Origin: Marinitoga piezophila KA3
GTDB lineage: Bacteria > Thermotogota > Thermotogae > Petrotogales > Petrotogaceae
DNA: 64,000 nt
NCBI RefSeq assembly: GCF_000255135.1
Contig: NC_016751.1
Location: 868,001 to 932,000 of the forward strand
Reading direction: 5' to 3'
Position 1 is the first letter of the stretch, and each line of letters opens with the position of its first letter. Under the pieces are notes generated by a model that ran no database searches, had not been told where the DNA came from, and worked only from the letters and a program-made list of their open reading frames with translations. Position numbers and translations under genes: made by a program. Of the stretch, positions 46,797 to 54,742 are shown in pieces.

Positions 46797-48320
46797 ATGA
46801 GGATGTTTTGTACATCAGGACCAGTTGATAAGAAAACATGCTATTATGTGGAAAGACCGGATATAATGGAAGAAGCGCTTAATCATATAGAAAACTGGAG
46901 ATACTTTACAGTATCTGCACCAAGACAGAGTGGGAAAACCACGTTGTTGAGGGATATTGTAGAAAAGATAAAAGATAAATACCTAACGATATTTATTTCA
47001 TTTGAAAGTTATGGAGAAAAAGATAAAGAAGATTTTCTTGAAACATTAGTGATGGATATAGTTGATGATATTGAATATAGATATAATGAAAAAATAGAAT
47101 TACAAATCCCCAAAAATATAGATAATATAAGAATATTACTAAAAGAATTATATAAAAAATTTGGAAGAGAGATAATTTTAATGATAGATGAATTTGAAAG
47201 ATTAAATGAGGAGATAATAAATGAATTTTTACATGTAATAAGAAGTGTATATCATAAAAAGGAAATATATAAACTCCGAAGTGTAGTATTAATCAGTGTA
47301 AGCTATTTAAGCGGGATATTAGAAGACAACGCAAGTCCATTTAATATAGCAGAACATATGGAAGTACCATACTTTACAAAAGAACAGGTATATGACTTAC
47401 TCTCACAACACGAAAAAGAAACAGGACAATTATTCGATGAAAAAGTAAAAGAATTAATATGGCATAACGCAGCAGGGCAACCTGGACTAACCAATGGTCT
47501 TGCATATGATTTAGTAGCAAAAAAAGCAAAAGGAAAAAAGATAATAACAGAAAAGCATTTTGAAAAAACATTATATGACTATATAAAAAAATACATAGAC
47601 AAAAATATGGAAAATATAATATCAAAAGCACACGAAGAAAAAGAAATAGTAATGCAGATACTATTTGAACCAGAAAGCGTTGAATTTGATATAAGTGATG
47701 AAAGAATAAAATTTCTGTATTTACATGGAGTAATAGATGATTGTGAAGGGAAATGTTGTGTAAAAGTACCGTTATACTACAAAAAATTATATAATCATTT
47801 TAAGCCAAAAATAAACGGAGAAAAAGATTACATAATAAACATATATGAAAATCTATCAAAATACTTTACAAAAGAAGGAAAATTAAAAATAAACGAATTA
47901 ATGAAAAAATACATAGAATACATAAACAAAAGAGGAGCGGTAATGTTCAAAGGAAAGAAACTATATGAAGGAGTATATCAATATAATCTTGATATATTCT
48001 TGAGCACATATATGGAAGAATTGGGAGGAGAAGTATTAACGGAGGTAGAAGTAGGAGGAGGAAGAATAGACTTATTGGTAAGATATAAAGAAGAAAAATA
48101 TTTAATAGAAATAAAAAGGAATCCTGGTCCGAGAAAATTTCAACTGGCAAAAAAACAATTAGTAGAATATTTAAAAAGAAGTGGCTTAAAAGAAGGCTGG
48201 CTTGTGATATATTCAGAAGCAATAGAGGATTTCAAACATGAAATAGAAGAAATAGATGGAGTAAAAATCAATGTATGGTTTATAAAAACGAACTTTGAAA
48301 GTCCATCGAAAGTGAATTAA
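46797..48320 (+). CDS. AAA-type ATPase with C-terminal PD-(D/E)XK nuclease-like domain, copy 1
   Basis: From ATG 46797 (MRMFCTSGPVDKKTCYYVER; GGAGGTG upstream) the product is 507 aa. Walker A is SAPRQSGKTTLL (40-51) and Walker B REIILMIDEFERL. The C-terminus (about 400-480) has GGGRIDLLVRYKEEKYLIEIKR, i.e. the D...ExK core of PD-(D/E)XK nucleases. Such fused proteins are common, multi-copy and of unknown role in thermophiles and Bacteroidetes; mobility or defence have been suggested. It has its own -10 TATAAT at 46769-46774, just behind the cassette A terminator. Confidence 0.8.
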   Translation: MRMFCTSGPVDKKTCYYVERPDIMEEALNHIENWRYFTVSAPRQSGKTTLLRDIVEKIKDKYLTIFISFESYGEKDKEDFLETLVMDIVDDIEYRYNEKIELQIPKNIDNIRILLKELYKKFGREIILMIDEFERLNEEIINEFLHVIRSVYHKKEIYKLRSVVLISVSYLSGILEDNASPFNIAEHMEVPYFTKEQVYDLLSQHEKETGQLFDEKVKELIWHNAAGQPGLTNGLAYDLVAKKAKGKKIITEKHFEKTLYDYIKKYIDKNMENIISKAHEEKEIVMQILFEPESVEFDISDERIKFLYLHGVIDDCEGKCCVKVPLYYKKLYNHFKPKINGEKDYIINIYENLSKYFTKEGKLKINELMKKYIEYINKRGAVMFKGKKLYEGVYQYNLDIFLSTYMEELGGEVLTEVEVGGGRIDLLVRYKEEKYLIEIKRNPGPRKFQLAKKQLVEYLKRSGLKEGWLVIYSEAIEDFKHEIEEIDGVKINVWFIKTNFESPSKVN

Positions 48321-48361
48321 GATAATTCTATTAAAATAGTTCTTCCAGATTTCTGAAAGGG

Positions 48362-48867
48362 TTATTTTAAAAACCTTTCAATAATATCATCAATCAAAAC
48401 TCTTTCATCATCTTCAAAAGAGTAATAACCAAGAGCAACACATTTTTGACCGAGACCATATTTAATTGCAAAATCACGAACCTTACCTTTTGGATAAGGA
48501 GTAATGGGCCATTTAATATCGTATCGAACGCAATTTCTTAAAAACACATCAAATATTCTCATTTCCTCATCACTGAGCTTAAAATAATTAAAAACAAACT
48601 CCTTAAAGTTCTTTGTTTTCTTAAAAAGCTCAGTGATGAGTTTTTTCTTGCTAAATAAAATGGTGAAATATTATATTCCGAATCTTCAACATCTTCAGAA
48701 TTCAATAATCTTCTTTCAGCTTTCTTCAAATCAAAATCACTTATCATAACATTAAAAAAAATACATCTTCTCATAATTAGCAGAGAAGAATTTAATAATC
48801 TTATCCTCCCTTGCTAATTCTCTTAACATTGTTGTTGTCGAAATAACTTTATTTGCATAAAATAAAC
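48362..48867 (-). pseudogene. Cassette B regulator-like gene remnant
   Basis: This is a damaged third copy of the regulator at 58053-59480. The last 130 codons are present but broken by loss of one T in a run (six T at 48641-48646, seven in copies A and C). Upstream, near 48815, a large internal deletion joins the segment to the Thr-repeat region (CTTAACATTGTTGTTGTCG). The start is lost. Cassette B therefore lacks a working local regulator and might be run by the copy at 58053. Confidence 0.85.
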
Positions 48868-48883
48868 CTTCTAAAATATTGAT

Positions 48884-48941
48884 AAATAGCGAATTTTATT
48901 TTTAAAAAAACACTTGCAAGTCGTGTTAGAAAGGATAAAAT
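48884..48941 (+). promoter_or_regulatory. Cassette B upstream box and promoter
   Basis: AAATAGCGAATTTT (48884-48897) lies 16 nt before a promoter TTGCAA (48914-48919) - 16 nt - TAAAAT (48936-48941). The same arrangement (box, 17 nt, TTGAAA-16-TATAAT) stands before the cassette C mini-gene. Downstream here there is only a 13-codon ORF (48961-49002) after AAGGTGA, so the original signal-peptide gene seems to have been lost or replaced. Confidence 0.6.
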
Positions 48942-49002
48942 AAAAAAATAAGGTGAAAGAATGGAATTTGAAATGAACCCCGGAAAAAAATTTATTTTCT
49001 AA

Positions 49003-49455
49003 TAATCAGGTCATTTTTTATAAAAATCATAAAATAAATTAATGATTATTGTCCTTTGAATTAAACAAAAAAATAACAATAAAAATATATCAGATGATAT
49101 AATAATTATGTAAATTTATCGAATTTATCAAAATAAAAATTAATTGTAATTTTACTCGAATTTTACATTTTATATTGACATCTTTTTTTTTTTTTGCTAA
49201 AATTATTGTGAATTAAATAAGTGAAAATAATATCTTTTAATTATACAATAATATAATATAAAAATTATCCATTTATTGGGTTTTATCTTGAATTATTAAG
49301 TTATAAAATTCACAATATTATCTCTAGTATTATTAAATAAATCACATAATACCTAAATAAATTTCAAAAATAATTTTGAATTACACTTGTGGATAGTTAG
49401 AAATATTATTTAAATATAACTGAGCAAGTTCTATAATCAAAAAATTTTCATTTCT
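49003..49455 (+). other. Gene-free AT-rich stretch with an orphan consensus promoter
   Basis: No ORF above 20 codons is credible here. The main feature is TTGACA (49175-49180) - 17 nt - TAAAAT (49198-49203), the closest match to a sigma-A consensus in the window, with a T-rich spacer. Nothing obvious is read from it until the decayed ORF near 49690 or the precursors at 49955. A long leader or a small RNA is possible. Confidence 0.5.
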
Positions 49456-49483
49456 CAGCCGGCTGAATTTTTCTCGTGCCAGA
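49456..49483 (+). promoter_or_regulatory. Conserved RiPP-cassette element, copy B
   Basis: CAGCCGGCTG (49456-49465) is followed by AATTTTTCTCGTGCCAGA, which matches copy C at 59973-60000 with three differences. The upstream ATATCT hairpin of copies A and C is not found here. Confidence 0.65.
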
Positions 49484-49693
49484 TTTTATAAAAATTATAA
49501 AATCAATAAACATTGAAAAATACTTATAAGATGTTGTGAAAATCCTGTAAACAAAACATTTATATAATTGACACTATAATTTTTATTAATCTCTTCAAAA
49601 ATAGAGAGAAAATAAAGTAAAGATTAAATAAAAATATTACAGGAAGTAAAACCGAAAAAAGAAGAAGAAAATAGAAAAAATGGAAAGAAAAAT

Positions 49694-49800
49694 AAGAAAA
49701 AATCATGTAAGGAAACAAAAAAATAATAACCTTATTTGTTATTTTACTACTAATGTCAGCTAACATTGTTTTTGCTGGAAATATGATGAATATAAAATAG
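49694..49800 (+). pseudogene. Decayed signal-peptide mini-gene in cassette B
   Basis: After AAGGA an open frame reads NKKIITLFVILLLMSANIVF then AGNMMNIK and a stop at 49798-49800. This is a textbook export signal with AxA-like cleavage region, but no start codon fits (AAC stands where ATG is expected, right after a stop). An internal ATG at 49753 would leave out most of the signal. I read it as a broken relative of the mini-genes in cassettes A and C. Confidence 0.5.
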
Positions 49801-49954
49801 ATTTAACCAATCTTCGTATCCAAATTGAGATTTTTAAGTGAAAAGGTTTGAGGTTAATAGTAAATCGAATGAATTGATATTACATATCTAATAAATTATG
49901 TATATCTTTTTATTTATCCCCCGGGCTAAATAATAATTTATTGGAGGAGATATA

Positions 49955-50110
49955 ATGAAAATAGTTAATGATGAAAAAAATGAAAGTTTAAAATGTTTCG
50001 TTGTTTGTTCTGGTACATGTATTGTTATTTGCACTTTGGATACTCTTACACCGCTTTTAGATGCGATGGGTGTAGCAACATATGCTAAAGCAGAACAAAC
50101 ATCATTATAA
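49955..50110 (+). CDS. Cassette B sactipeptide-like precursor 1
   Basis: A 51-aa ORF starts at ATG 49955 after TTGGAGGAGA. The leader is short (MKIVNDEKNESLK). The core CFVVCSGTCIVIC has Cys14, 18, 22 and 26, spaced C-x3-C-x3-C-x3-C, followed by TLDTLTPLLDAMGVATYAKA. Four evenly spaced Cys ahead of a hydrophobic, Gly/Ala/Thr-rich C-terminal half is the layout of sactibiotics such as thuricin CD, where Cys sulfurs bond to alpha-carbons in the C-terminal half. It pairs with precursor 2, 17 nt downstream. Confidence 0.85.
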   Translation: MKIVNDEKNESLKCFVVCSGTCIVICTLDTLTPLLDAMGVATYAKAEQTSL

Positions 50111-50127
50111 AAGAGGAGTTGATTTCT

Positions 50128-50283
50128 ATGAAAATAATTAATGATAATAACAAAGATGAAGGGTTATTATGTATTATAGGATGTGGAGTAATTTGCAGCA
50201 TAGGATGCCAAACTGATTCCCCAATAATTCCTGTAATGGATGCAGCTGCGGGAATTTCTGGGAATATTGCTGCTATGGATTAA
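50128..50283 (+). CDS. Cassette B sactipeptide-like precursor 2
   Basis: A 51-aa ORF starts at ATG 50128 after AAGAGGAG. The leader MKIINDNNKDEG matches that of precursor 1. The core LLCIIGCGVICSIGCQTD has Cys15, 19, 23 and 27 with the same C-x3-C spacing; CIIGC is close to the CVIGC of thuricin CD alpha as I remember it. The C-terminal half (SPIIPVMDAAAGISGNIAAM) offers acceptor residues. Two precursors with two radical SAM genes directly downstream suggest a two-peptide product. Confidence 0.85.
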   Translation: MKIINDNNKDEGLLCIIGCGVICSIGCQTDSPIIPVMDAAAGISGNIAAMD

Positions 50284-50311
50284 GATACTAAATTTTAATA
50301 ATATTTTATAT

Positions 50312-50330
50312 TGCCTGGGGGCTTTTTAAA
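50312..50330 (+). terminator. Weak stem-loop after the cassette B precursors
   Basis: GCC-TGGG-GGC followed by TTTTT lies 30 nt after precursor 2 and before the radical SAM genes. It is short and could only be a leaky attenuator, in the same place as the stem-loops of cassettes A and C. Confidence 0.35.
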
Positions 50331-50384
50331 AAACAATTTGATTATTCATATAATATGAAAACAATATACACGAGAGGTGAAATA

Positions 50385-51776
50385 ATGAAAGGATTTTTTT
50401 TTAAAACAAAAAAAGGAAATGAATATTTTTATGATGATATTACAGGAAATGTTATATTTGTAAAGTCAAAAAATGATATTAAAAAATTACAAAGTAATTA
50501 TCGAAAAAAGTATTTTTATGATAATAAAAAAATTAATGTTAAAAACATTAAAAATTATATCAAAAACAAAGGAAGTAAAGAATTATTTTTTATTGTTACT
50601 GAAGATTGTAATCTTAGATGTAAATATTGTGCATATTCTGGAGAATATTCTAACATGAGGACACATAATAATGTATATATGGATTATAATATTGCTAAAA
50701 AAGCTATTGATAAATATTTTTCTGATATTTCGAATACACAAAAAATAAACCCATATTTTATTCCAGCTATTGGTTTTTATGGTGGAGAACCTTTAATTAA
50801 TTTTGATTTGATAAAAAAAACAATAATGTATATAAAAAATAAAAAATACAAATGTCATTTTACTATCACAACAAATGGAACTATATTAAACGATGAAATA
50901 ATAAAGTTTCTTGCTGAAAATGAAGTTTCTCTTGCTTTTAGTCTTAATGGTTTTAAAGAAGAACATGATAGATTACGAGTATTTTCAAATCAAAATGGAA
51001 CATTTGAAATTGTGTATAATAATTTATTAAAAATAAAAGAAAAGTATCCTTTCTATTATAAAAAATATTGTTCTATAATTGCCTGTTATGATTATGGAAC
51101 AGATTTATTTAAAATGAAGGATTTTTTTGACAATAGTAATTTATCAGAAAGACTTATCAGACTTAATATGATAGGAAGTTCTTATACTAATTGGTATAAC
51201 CAATACTCAAAAGAAAAAAAAGAAAAATTCTTTTCTCAAATGAGAAAACTCAAAAATTTATACTTCCATAAAATTAAAAAAAATGAAAATGATAAATTTT
51301 TATCTTTATTATTTGGGTTATCGTATTTTGCGATACTCAATAGAAATATAAATGTAAATTTATATGAAATTAGACCTTCTTTTCTTCCGTTTACAGGAAC
51401 ATGTGTTCCAGGAGAAAAAATAGCAATTTCACCTTCTGGAGATTTACATTGCTGTGAAAAAATTAATTATGATTTCCCTATTGGCAATGTTGAAAACTGG
51501 TTGGATTATTCAAAAATAGAAGAAATCGTGAAAAAATACAATAAAAAGTTAAAATCAGAATGTTTAATATGTCCTGTGTCAAGATTATGTCCTCTTTGTT
51601 TTGCACTATTAGCTGGAAATGGAGAATTTAAAAAAGATCCACCGGATATTTGTGAAAATGTCAAAGAAGGAATAAAAAAATCTTTCGAAGAGATTTGGAA
51701 TTTACTGGAGGAAGGAGTTAATATATTTGATTTAATAAAGTTTTCAAAATATAAACAATGTGGGGTGTATATATGA
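50385..51776 (+). CDS. Cassette B radical SAM/SPASM maturase 1
   Basis: From ATG 50385 (MKGFFFKTKKGNEYFYDDIT; GAGAGGTGA upstream, preferred to an ATG at 50355 with no ribosome site) the product is 463 aa. The first 65 residues could be a precursor-binding domain. Cys75, 79 and 82 form CNLRCKYC, followed by GFYGGEPLINFD. C-terminal auxiliary-cluster Cys are CVPGEK, LHCCEK, CLICPVSRLCPLC and DICEN. This is the sactionine-forming type of maturase by layout. It overlaps the second maturase by 4 nt (ATGA). Confidence 0.9.
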   Translation: MKGFFFKTKKGNEYFYDDITGNVIFVKSKNDIKKLQSNYRKKYFYDNKKINVKNIKNYIKNKGSKELFFIVTEDCNLRCKYCAYSGEYSNMRTHNNVYMDYNIAKKAIDKYFSDISNTQKINPYFIPAIGFYGGEPLINFDLIKKTIMYIKNKKYKCHFTITTNGTILNDEIIKFLAENEVSLAFSLNGFKEEHDRLRVFSNQNGTFEIVYNNLLKIKEKYPFYYKKYCSIIACYDYGTDLFKMKDFFDNSNLSERLIRLNMIGSSYTNWYNQYSKEKKEKFFSQMRKLKNLYFHKIKKNENDKFLSLLFGLSYFAILNRNINVNLYEIRPSFLPFTGTCVPGEKIAISPSGDLHCCEKINYDFPIGNVENWLDYSKIEEIVKKYNKKLKSECLICPVSRLCPLCFALLAGNGEFKKDPPDICENVKEGIKKSFEEIWNLLEEGVNIFDLIKFSKYKQCGVYI

Positions 51777-52999
51777 AGAATAAATATTTTAAATTAAACA
51801 AAGATTATATTTTAGTTGTCGGAAAAGAAAATAAAGGTTTAATTTACGACTTAAAAGATGGAAATATGATAGAATTAGAGAAAACTTGGACTGACGTTTT
51901 AGTACAGCTAGAAAATGGCACTAAAGTTGAAAATGTAAAATCATCCTATACATATGAAGTCATAGAAAAAATCAAAGAAGAAACAATGGGAGAATTTTAT
52001 GATAATTTTATATATGAAGAGAAAAATCGTAAAGGTACGATTTTACCTCCACAAGGTATGCAGAAATTACCACCTATAATTCAAAAATGCTATATCCAAA
52101 TACCATCAGATTGTGATTTAAATTGCAAATTTTGTTTTTCCTTGAAAAGTTATCCGTGTTTTGTATGTACCAAAAGTTCAAATATAAATTCTATTGATTC
52201 AAAAATATATAAAACATTTCTAAATAAATTGTTAAATTTAAATGTTCATAACATAATATTTTATGGAGGGAATCCTCTTCCTTATATAAATACAGAAGAC
52301 TTATTAGATATATGTTTAAATAATGAAAAAAGACCAGAAATCTGGATTTTACTTCATTGGATGCATATTAGAGATAATAAAATATTAGAATTAGAAAAAG
52401 AAATATACAAAAAAATAAATTTCTATATCATATTTTCTACAAGTGATATCTTTGATAAAGAAAACGAAAAAAATATTTCTTCATTTATGGAAACGTTAAA
52501 TTATATAAAAAAATATACGAAAAATTTTGAATTAACTTTTGTACAGGATAGTGATGAAATACCCGAATTTGAAATTAAAGATACGCTGGAAATTATAATA
52601 AATAAGTATAAAACAAAAATATATATTTCAGAACTTTTAGATGAAAATAATAAGAGTTTTATGAATCATTCATTTATGAGAATAACTCCCGAAATTTTCT
52701 GGAATAATTATTATTATCATCCGTGTTTGAATGGAACCATAACCTTGAATGCAGAAGGAAAAATATTGCCCTGCCCATCAATGGAAAATGAAATAATTGG
52801 AGATATTACAGAAAATGAAAATATTCTTAAAGAAATATTTTTAGAAAACAAAATAGATAAATATTGGGAATTACATCTTGGAAAAATAGATAAATGTAAA
52901 GAATGTATATATAGATTTGGTTGTTTTGAATGTAGAGCAATAGAAACAAAAATAACTAAAAAATTAAATGGAAAAATATTATGTAAAGAAGGTGATTAA
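51773..52999 (+). CDS. Cassette B radical SAM/SPASM maturase 2
   Basis: From ATG 51773 (MKNKYFKLNKDYILVVGKEN; GGGGTG upstream) the product is 408 aa. Residues 1-90 look like a PqqD-like precursor-recognition domain (YDLKDGNMIELEKTWTDVLV). Cys114, 118 and 121 form CDLNCKFC, followed by FYGGNPLPY, where Asn replaces the usual Glu of GGEP. The C-terminus has CLNG, LPCPS and CKECIYRFGCFEC. It is only distantly similar to maturase 1, so each may serve one precursor, as TrnC and TrnD do for thuricin CD. Confidence 0.88.
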   Translation: MKNKYFKLNKDYILVVGKENKGLIYDLKDGNMIELEKTWTDVLVQLENGTKVENVKSSYTYEVIEKIKEETMGEFYDNFIYEEKNRKGTILPPQGMQKLPPIIQKCYIQIPSDCDLNCKFCFSLKSYPCFVCTKSSNINSIDSKIYKTFLNKLLNLNVHNIIFYGGNPLPYINTEDLLDICLNNEKRPEIWILLHWMHIRDNKILELEKEIYKKINFYIIFSTSDIFDKENEKNISSFMETLNYIKKYTKNFELTFVQDSDEIPEFEIKDTLEIIINKYKTKIYISELLDENNKSFMNHSFMRITPEIFWNNYYYHPCLNGTITLNAEGKILPCPSMENEIIGDITENENILKEIFLENKIDKYWELHLGKIDKCKECIYRFGCFECRAIETKITKKLNGKILCKEGD

Positions 53000-53170
53000 A
53001 TGGAGTTAAGTGTATTTCTTATCATTATTACTGCTGTGATAATATATTATATTTTCAGAATAAAAATGGAATATGAAGAAGGGACACTGAAATATTATTT
53101 AAAAAGTCAGTTGAAACATTTTATAGTTATTATAATTATATTAACATTATTCTGGATAATACTAAAATAA
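53000..53170 (+). CDS. Small two-helix membrane protein, candidate immunity peptide
   Basis: A 56-aa ORF begins at the base after the maturase 2 stop (TAAATG). It has two hydrophobic helices (residues 4-19, FLIIITAVIIYYIF, and 41-55, FIVIIIILTLFWIIL) joined by a charged loop (RIKMEYEEGTLKYYLKSQLK). Small membrane proteins in this position often protect the producer from its own bacteriocin. No homologue is recognised. Confidence 0.65.
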   Translation: MELSVFLIIITAVIIYYIFRIKMEYEEGTLKYYLKSQLKHFIVIIIILTLFWIILK

Positions 53171-53185
53171 GAGGAGAGGATATAT

Positions 53186-54097
53186 ATGGAAATAATAAAA
53201 TTCAAAGGAGTAAAGAAGAGATATTATAGCGGGACAGAGGCATTAAAAGACATACATTTTTCAGTAAAAAGAGGAGAAATAATAGGTATAATAGGTCCCA
53301 ATGGCGCCGGGAAAACCACATTAATAAAATTAATACTTGGATTATTAAAACCGACAGAAGGCGAAATAGAAATCTTTGGAAAAAACATAAAAAACATAAA
53401 AAAATTAGAAAGGAATAAAATAGGTATGGTGCTTGATACACCGGGATTATATGATGATTTAACAATAGAAGAGAACATAAAATTCTGGCAAAAAGTATAT
53501 AAGAAGAACAATAATGAAATTTGGAATTTAATTGATAGATGGAAATTAACAGAAAAGAAAAAAACATTGATAAAAAATCTTTCGGCAGGAATGAGGCAAA
53601 AGGTTGCAATATTAAATTCATTATCGCATGATCCTGAATTAGTAATAATGGATGAACCCACATCAAACCTTGATCCTGAAGCCAGGAGAGATATAGTGGA
53701 TTTTTTGAAAGGTTTTAAAGGAACTGATAAATCATTGATAATAACATCACATGATTTATTTGATATAGAAAGGATCTGTACGAGAATAATATTTCTCAGG
53801 AAAGGGAAAGTAATAGTTGATGGAACATTAAAAGAAATGAAAAAAGCATTAAAAATAGAAGATAAAGTAAAAATTATAGTTAGTCAAAAAATACCTGAAA
53901 GAATAATAAGAGAAAACAACATAAATCTATCTGATGAAAAAACAACAATTATACCAGAAGAAAAGCTTGATAAAATATTGGAAATATTCAGAAAAGAAGG
54001 AATTGATGTAAAAAGAATAGAAGACGAAAAAACAACACTTGAAGACATGTATATCTCAATTGTCAGGGAGGATGAAGAAAATGTGGGCTATAATTGA
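53186..54097 (+). CDS. Cassette B ABC transporter ATP-binding protein
   Basis: The 303-aa protein has Walker A GPNGAGKTTL, signature LSAGMRQKVAIL and Walker B LVIMDEPTSNLDP, followed by an 80-aa C-terminal extension as in bacteriocin-immunity ABC ATPases (BcrA/CcmA type). The permease gene starts inside its 3' end. By layout it matches the TrnF/TrnG pair of thuricin CD. Confidence 0.92.
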   Translation: MEIIKFKGVKKRYYSGTEALKDIHFSVKRGEIIGIIGPNGAGKTTLIKLILGLLKPTEGEIEIFGKNIKNIKKLERNKIGMVLDTPGLYDDLTIEENIKFWQKVYKKNNNEIWNLIDRWKLTEKKKTLIKNLSAGMRQKVAILNSLSHDPELVIMDEPTSNLDPEARRDIVDFLKGFKGTDKSLIITSHDLFDIERICTRIIFLRKGKVIVDGTLKEMKKALKIEDKVKIIVSQKIPERIIRENNINLSDEKTTIIPEEKLDKILEIFRKEGIDVKRIEDEKTTLEDMYISIVREDEENVGYN

Positions 54098-54713
54098 AAA
54101 AGAATTAAAAACATTTTTTCGTAAAAAGAAAGAAAGAAATTTATTTTTTATAGCAATGATAATATGGGCAGTAACAATACATTCAGGAAAAAAACATATA
54201 TACAATCCATATTTTACTGTATGTGTATTAGTTTCTTTTTTTATTCCATATATATTTGGATGGATAGCTTTTAATGAGGAAAAAAAGAATAAGAATCTTT
54301 TATATTTATTATCTTCCCCACTTGATATAAAAGAGGTGTTTGCAGGTAAAATCATAGCTTTATTTATATTTACAATAGGTATAGAAATTTTACTTATAGC
54401 AATAGGGATGATAATAAATCCATTTGCTGCAGGGATATATCCAACAGTTTCTGATTTAATTACATTAATTCTTACAATACCTGTAGGAATGACAGTAATA
54501 AGTGCCATTATGGGAATTAGTCTTATGATTCTGGATAATCCATTTATAATAAGAATAGTACTATTTTTATTAATTTATTTTTTTGCTTTTAAAGGCGAAA
54601 AAATAAAAGAAGTACTTATAATGTCTGAATGGTATTACATACTATTGGGAATATTACTAATAATAGGAATAATATACTTAACACCACTTATTCTTAACAA
54701 AGAAAAAATTTAG
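54081..54713 (+). CDS. Cassette B ABC transporter permease
   Basis: From ATG 54081 (MWAIIEKELKTFFRKKKERN; AGGGAGG 9 nt upstream) the product is 210 aa with six predicted helices, typical of ABC-2-type permeases that pair with the ATPase just upstream (17-nt overlap). Function: export of, or protection from, the peptide. Confidence 0.85.
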   Translation: MWAIIEKELKTFFRKKKERNLFFIAMIIWAVTIHSGKKHIYNPYFTVCVLVSFFIPYIFGWIAFNEEKKNKNLLYLLSSPLDIKEVFAGKIIALFIFTIGIEILLIAIGMIINPFAAGIYPTVSDLITLILTIPVGMTVISAIMGISLMILDNPFIIRIVLFLLIYFFAFKGEKIKEVLIMSEWYYILLGILLIIGIIYLTPLILNKEKI

Positions 54714-54742
54714 AAATGAATTTGATAATCAGGAGGAAAGAA

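Larger units (their letters stand above)
46731..48350 (+). repeat. 1.6-kb direct repeat, copy 1 (terminator + ATPase gene)
   Basis: This segment is repeated at 56420-58040. The first 330 nt differ at a scatter of positions, mostly silent; from about 47060 on the two copies are almost base-for-base the same, which suggests recent gene conversion. The copies flank cassette B. Confidence 0.9.

Noticed and set aside
48961-49002. 13-codon ORF (MEFEMNPGKKFIF) after AAGGTGA in cassette B
   Set aside because: It is where the signal-peptide mini-gene should be, but it has no signal and no similarity to the A and C peptides; too short to support.
53202-53666. Long reverse-strand ORFs opposite the ABC ATPase gene, and similar ones opposite other AT-rich genes
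   Set aside because: They lie fully within strong conserved genes, have low-complexity Leu/Phe/Ser-rich products and lack ribosome sites.
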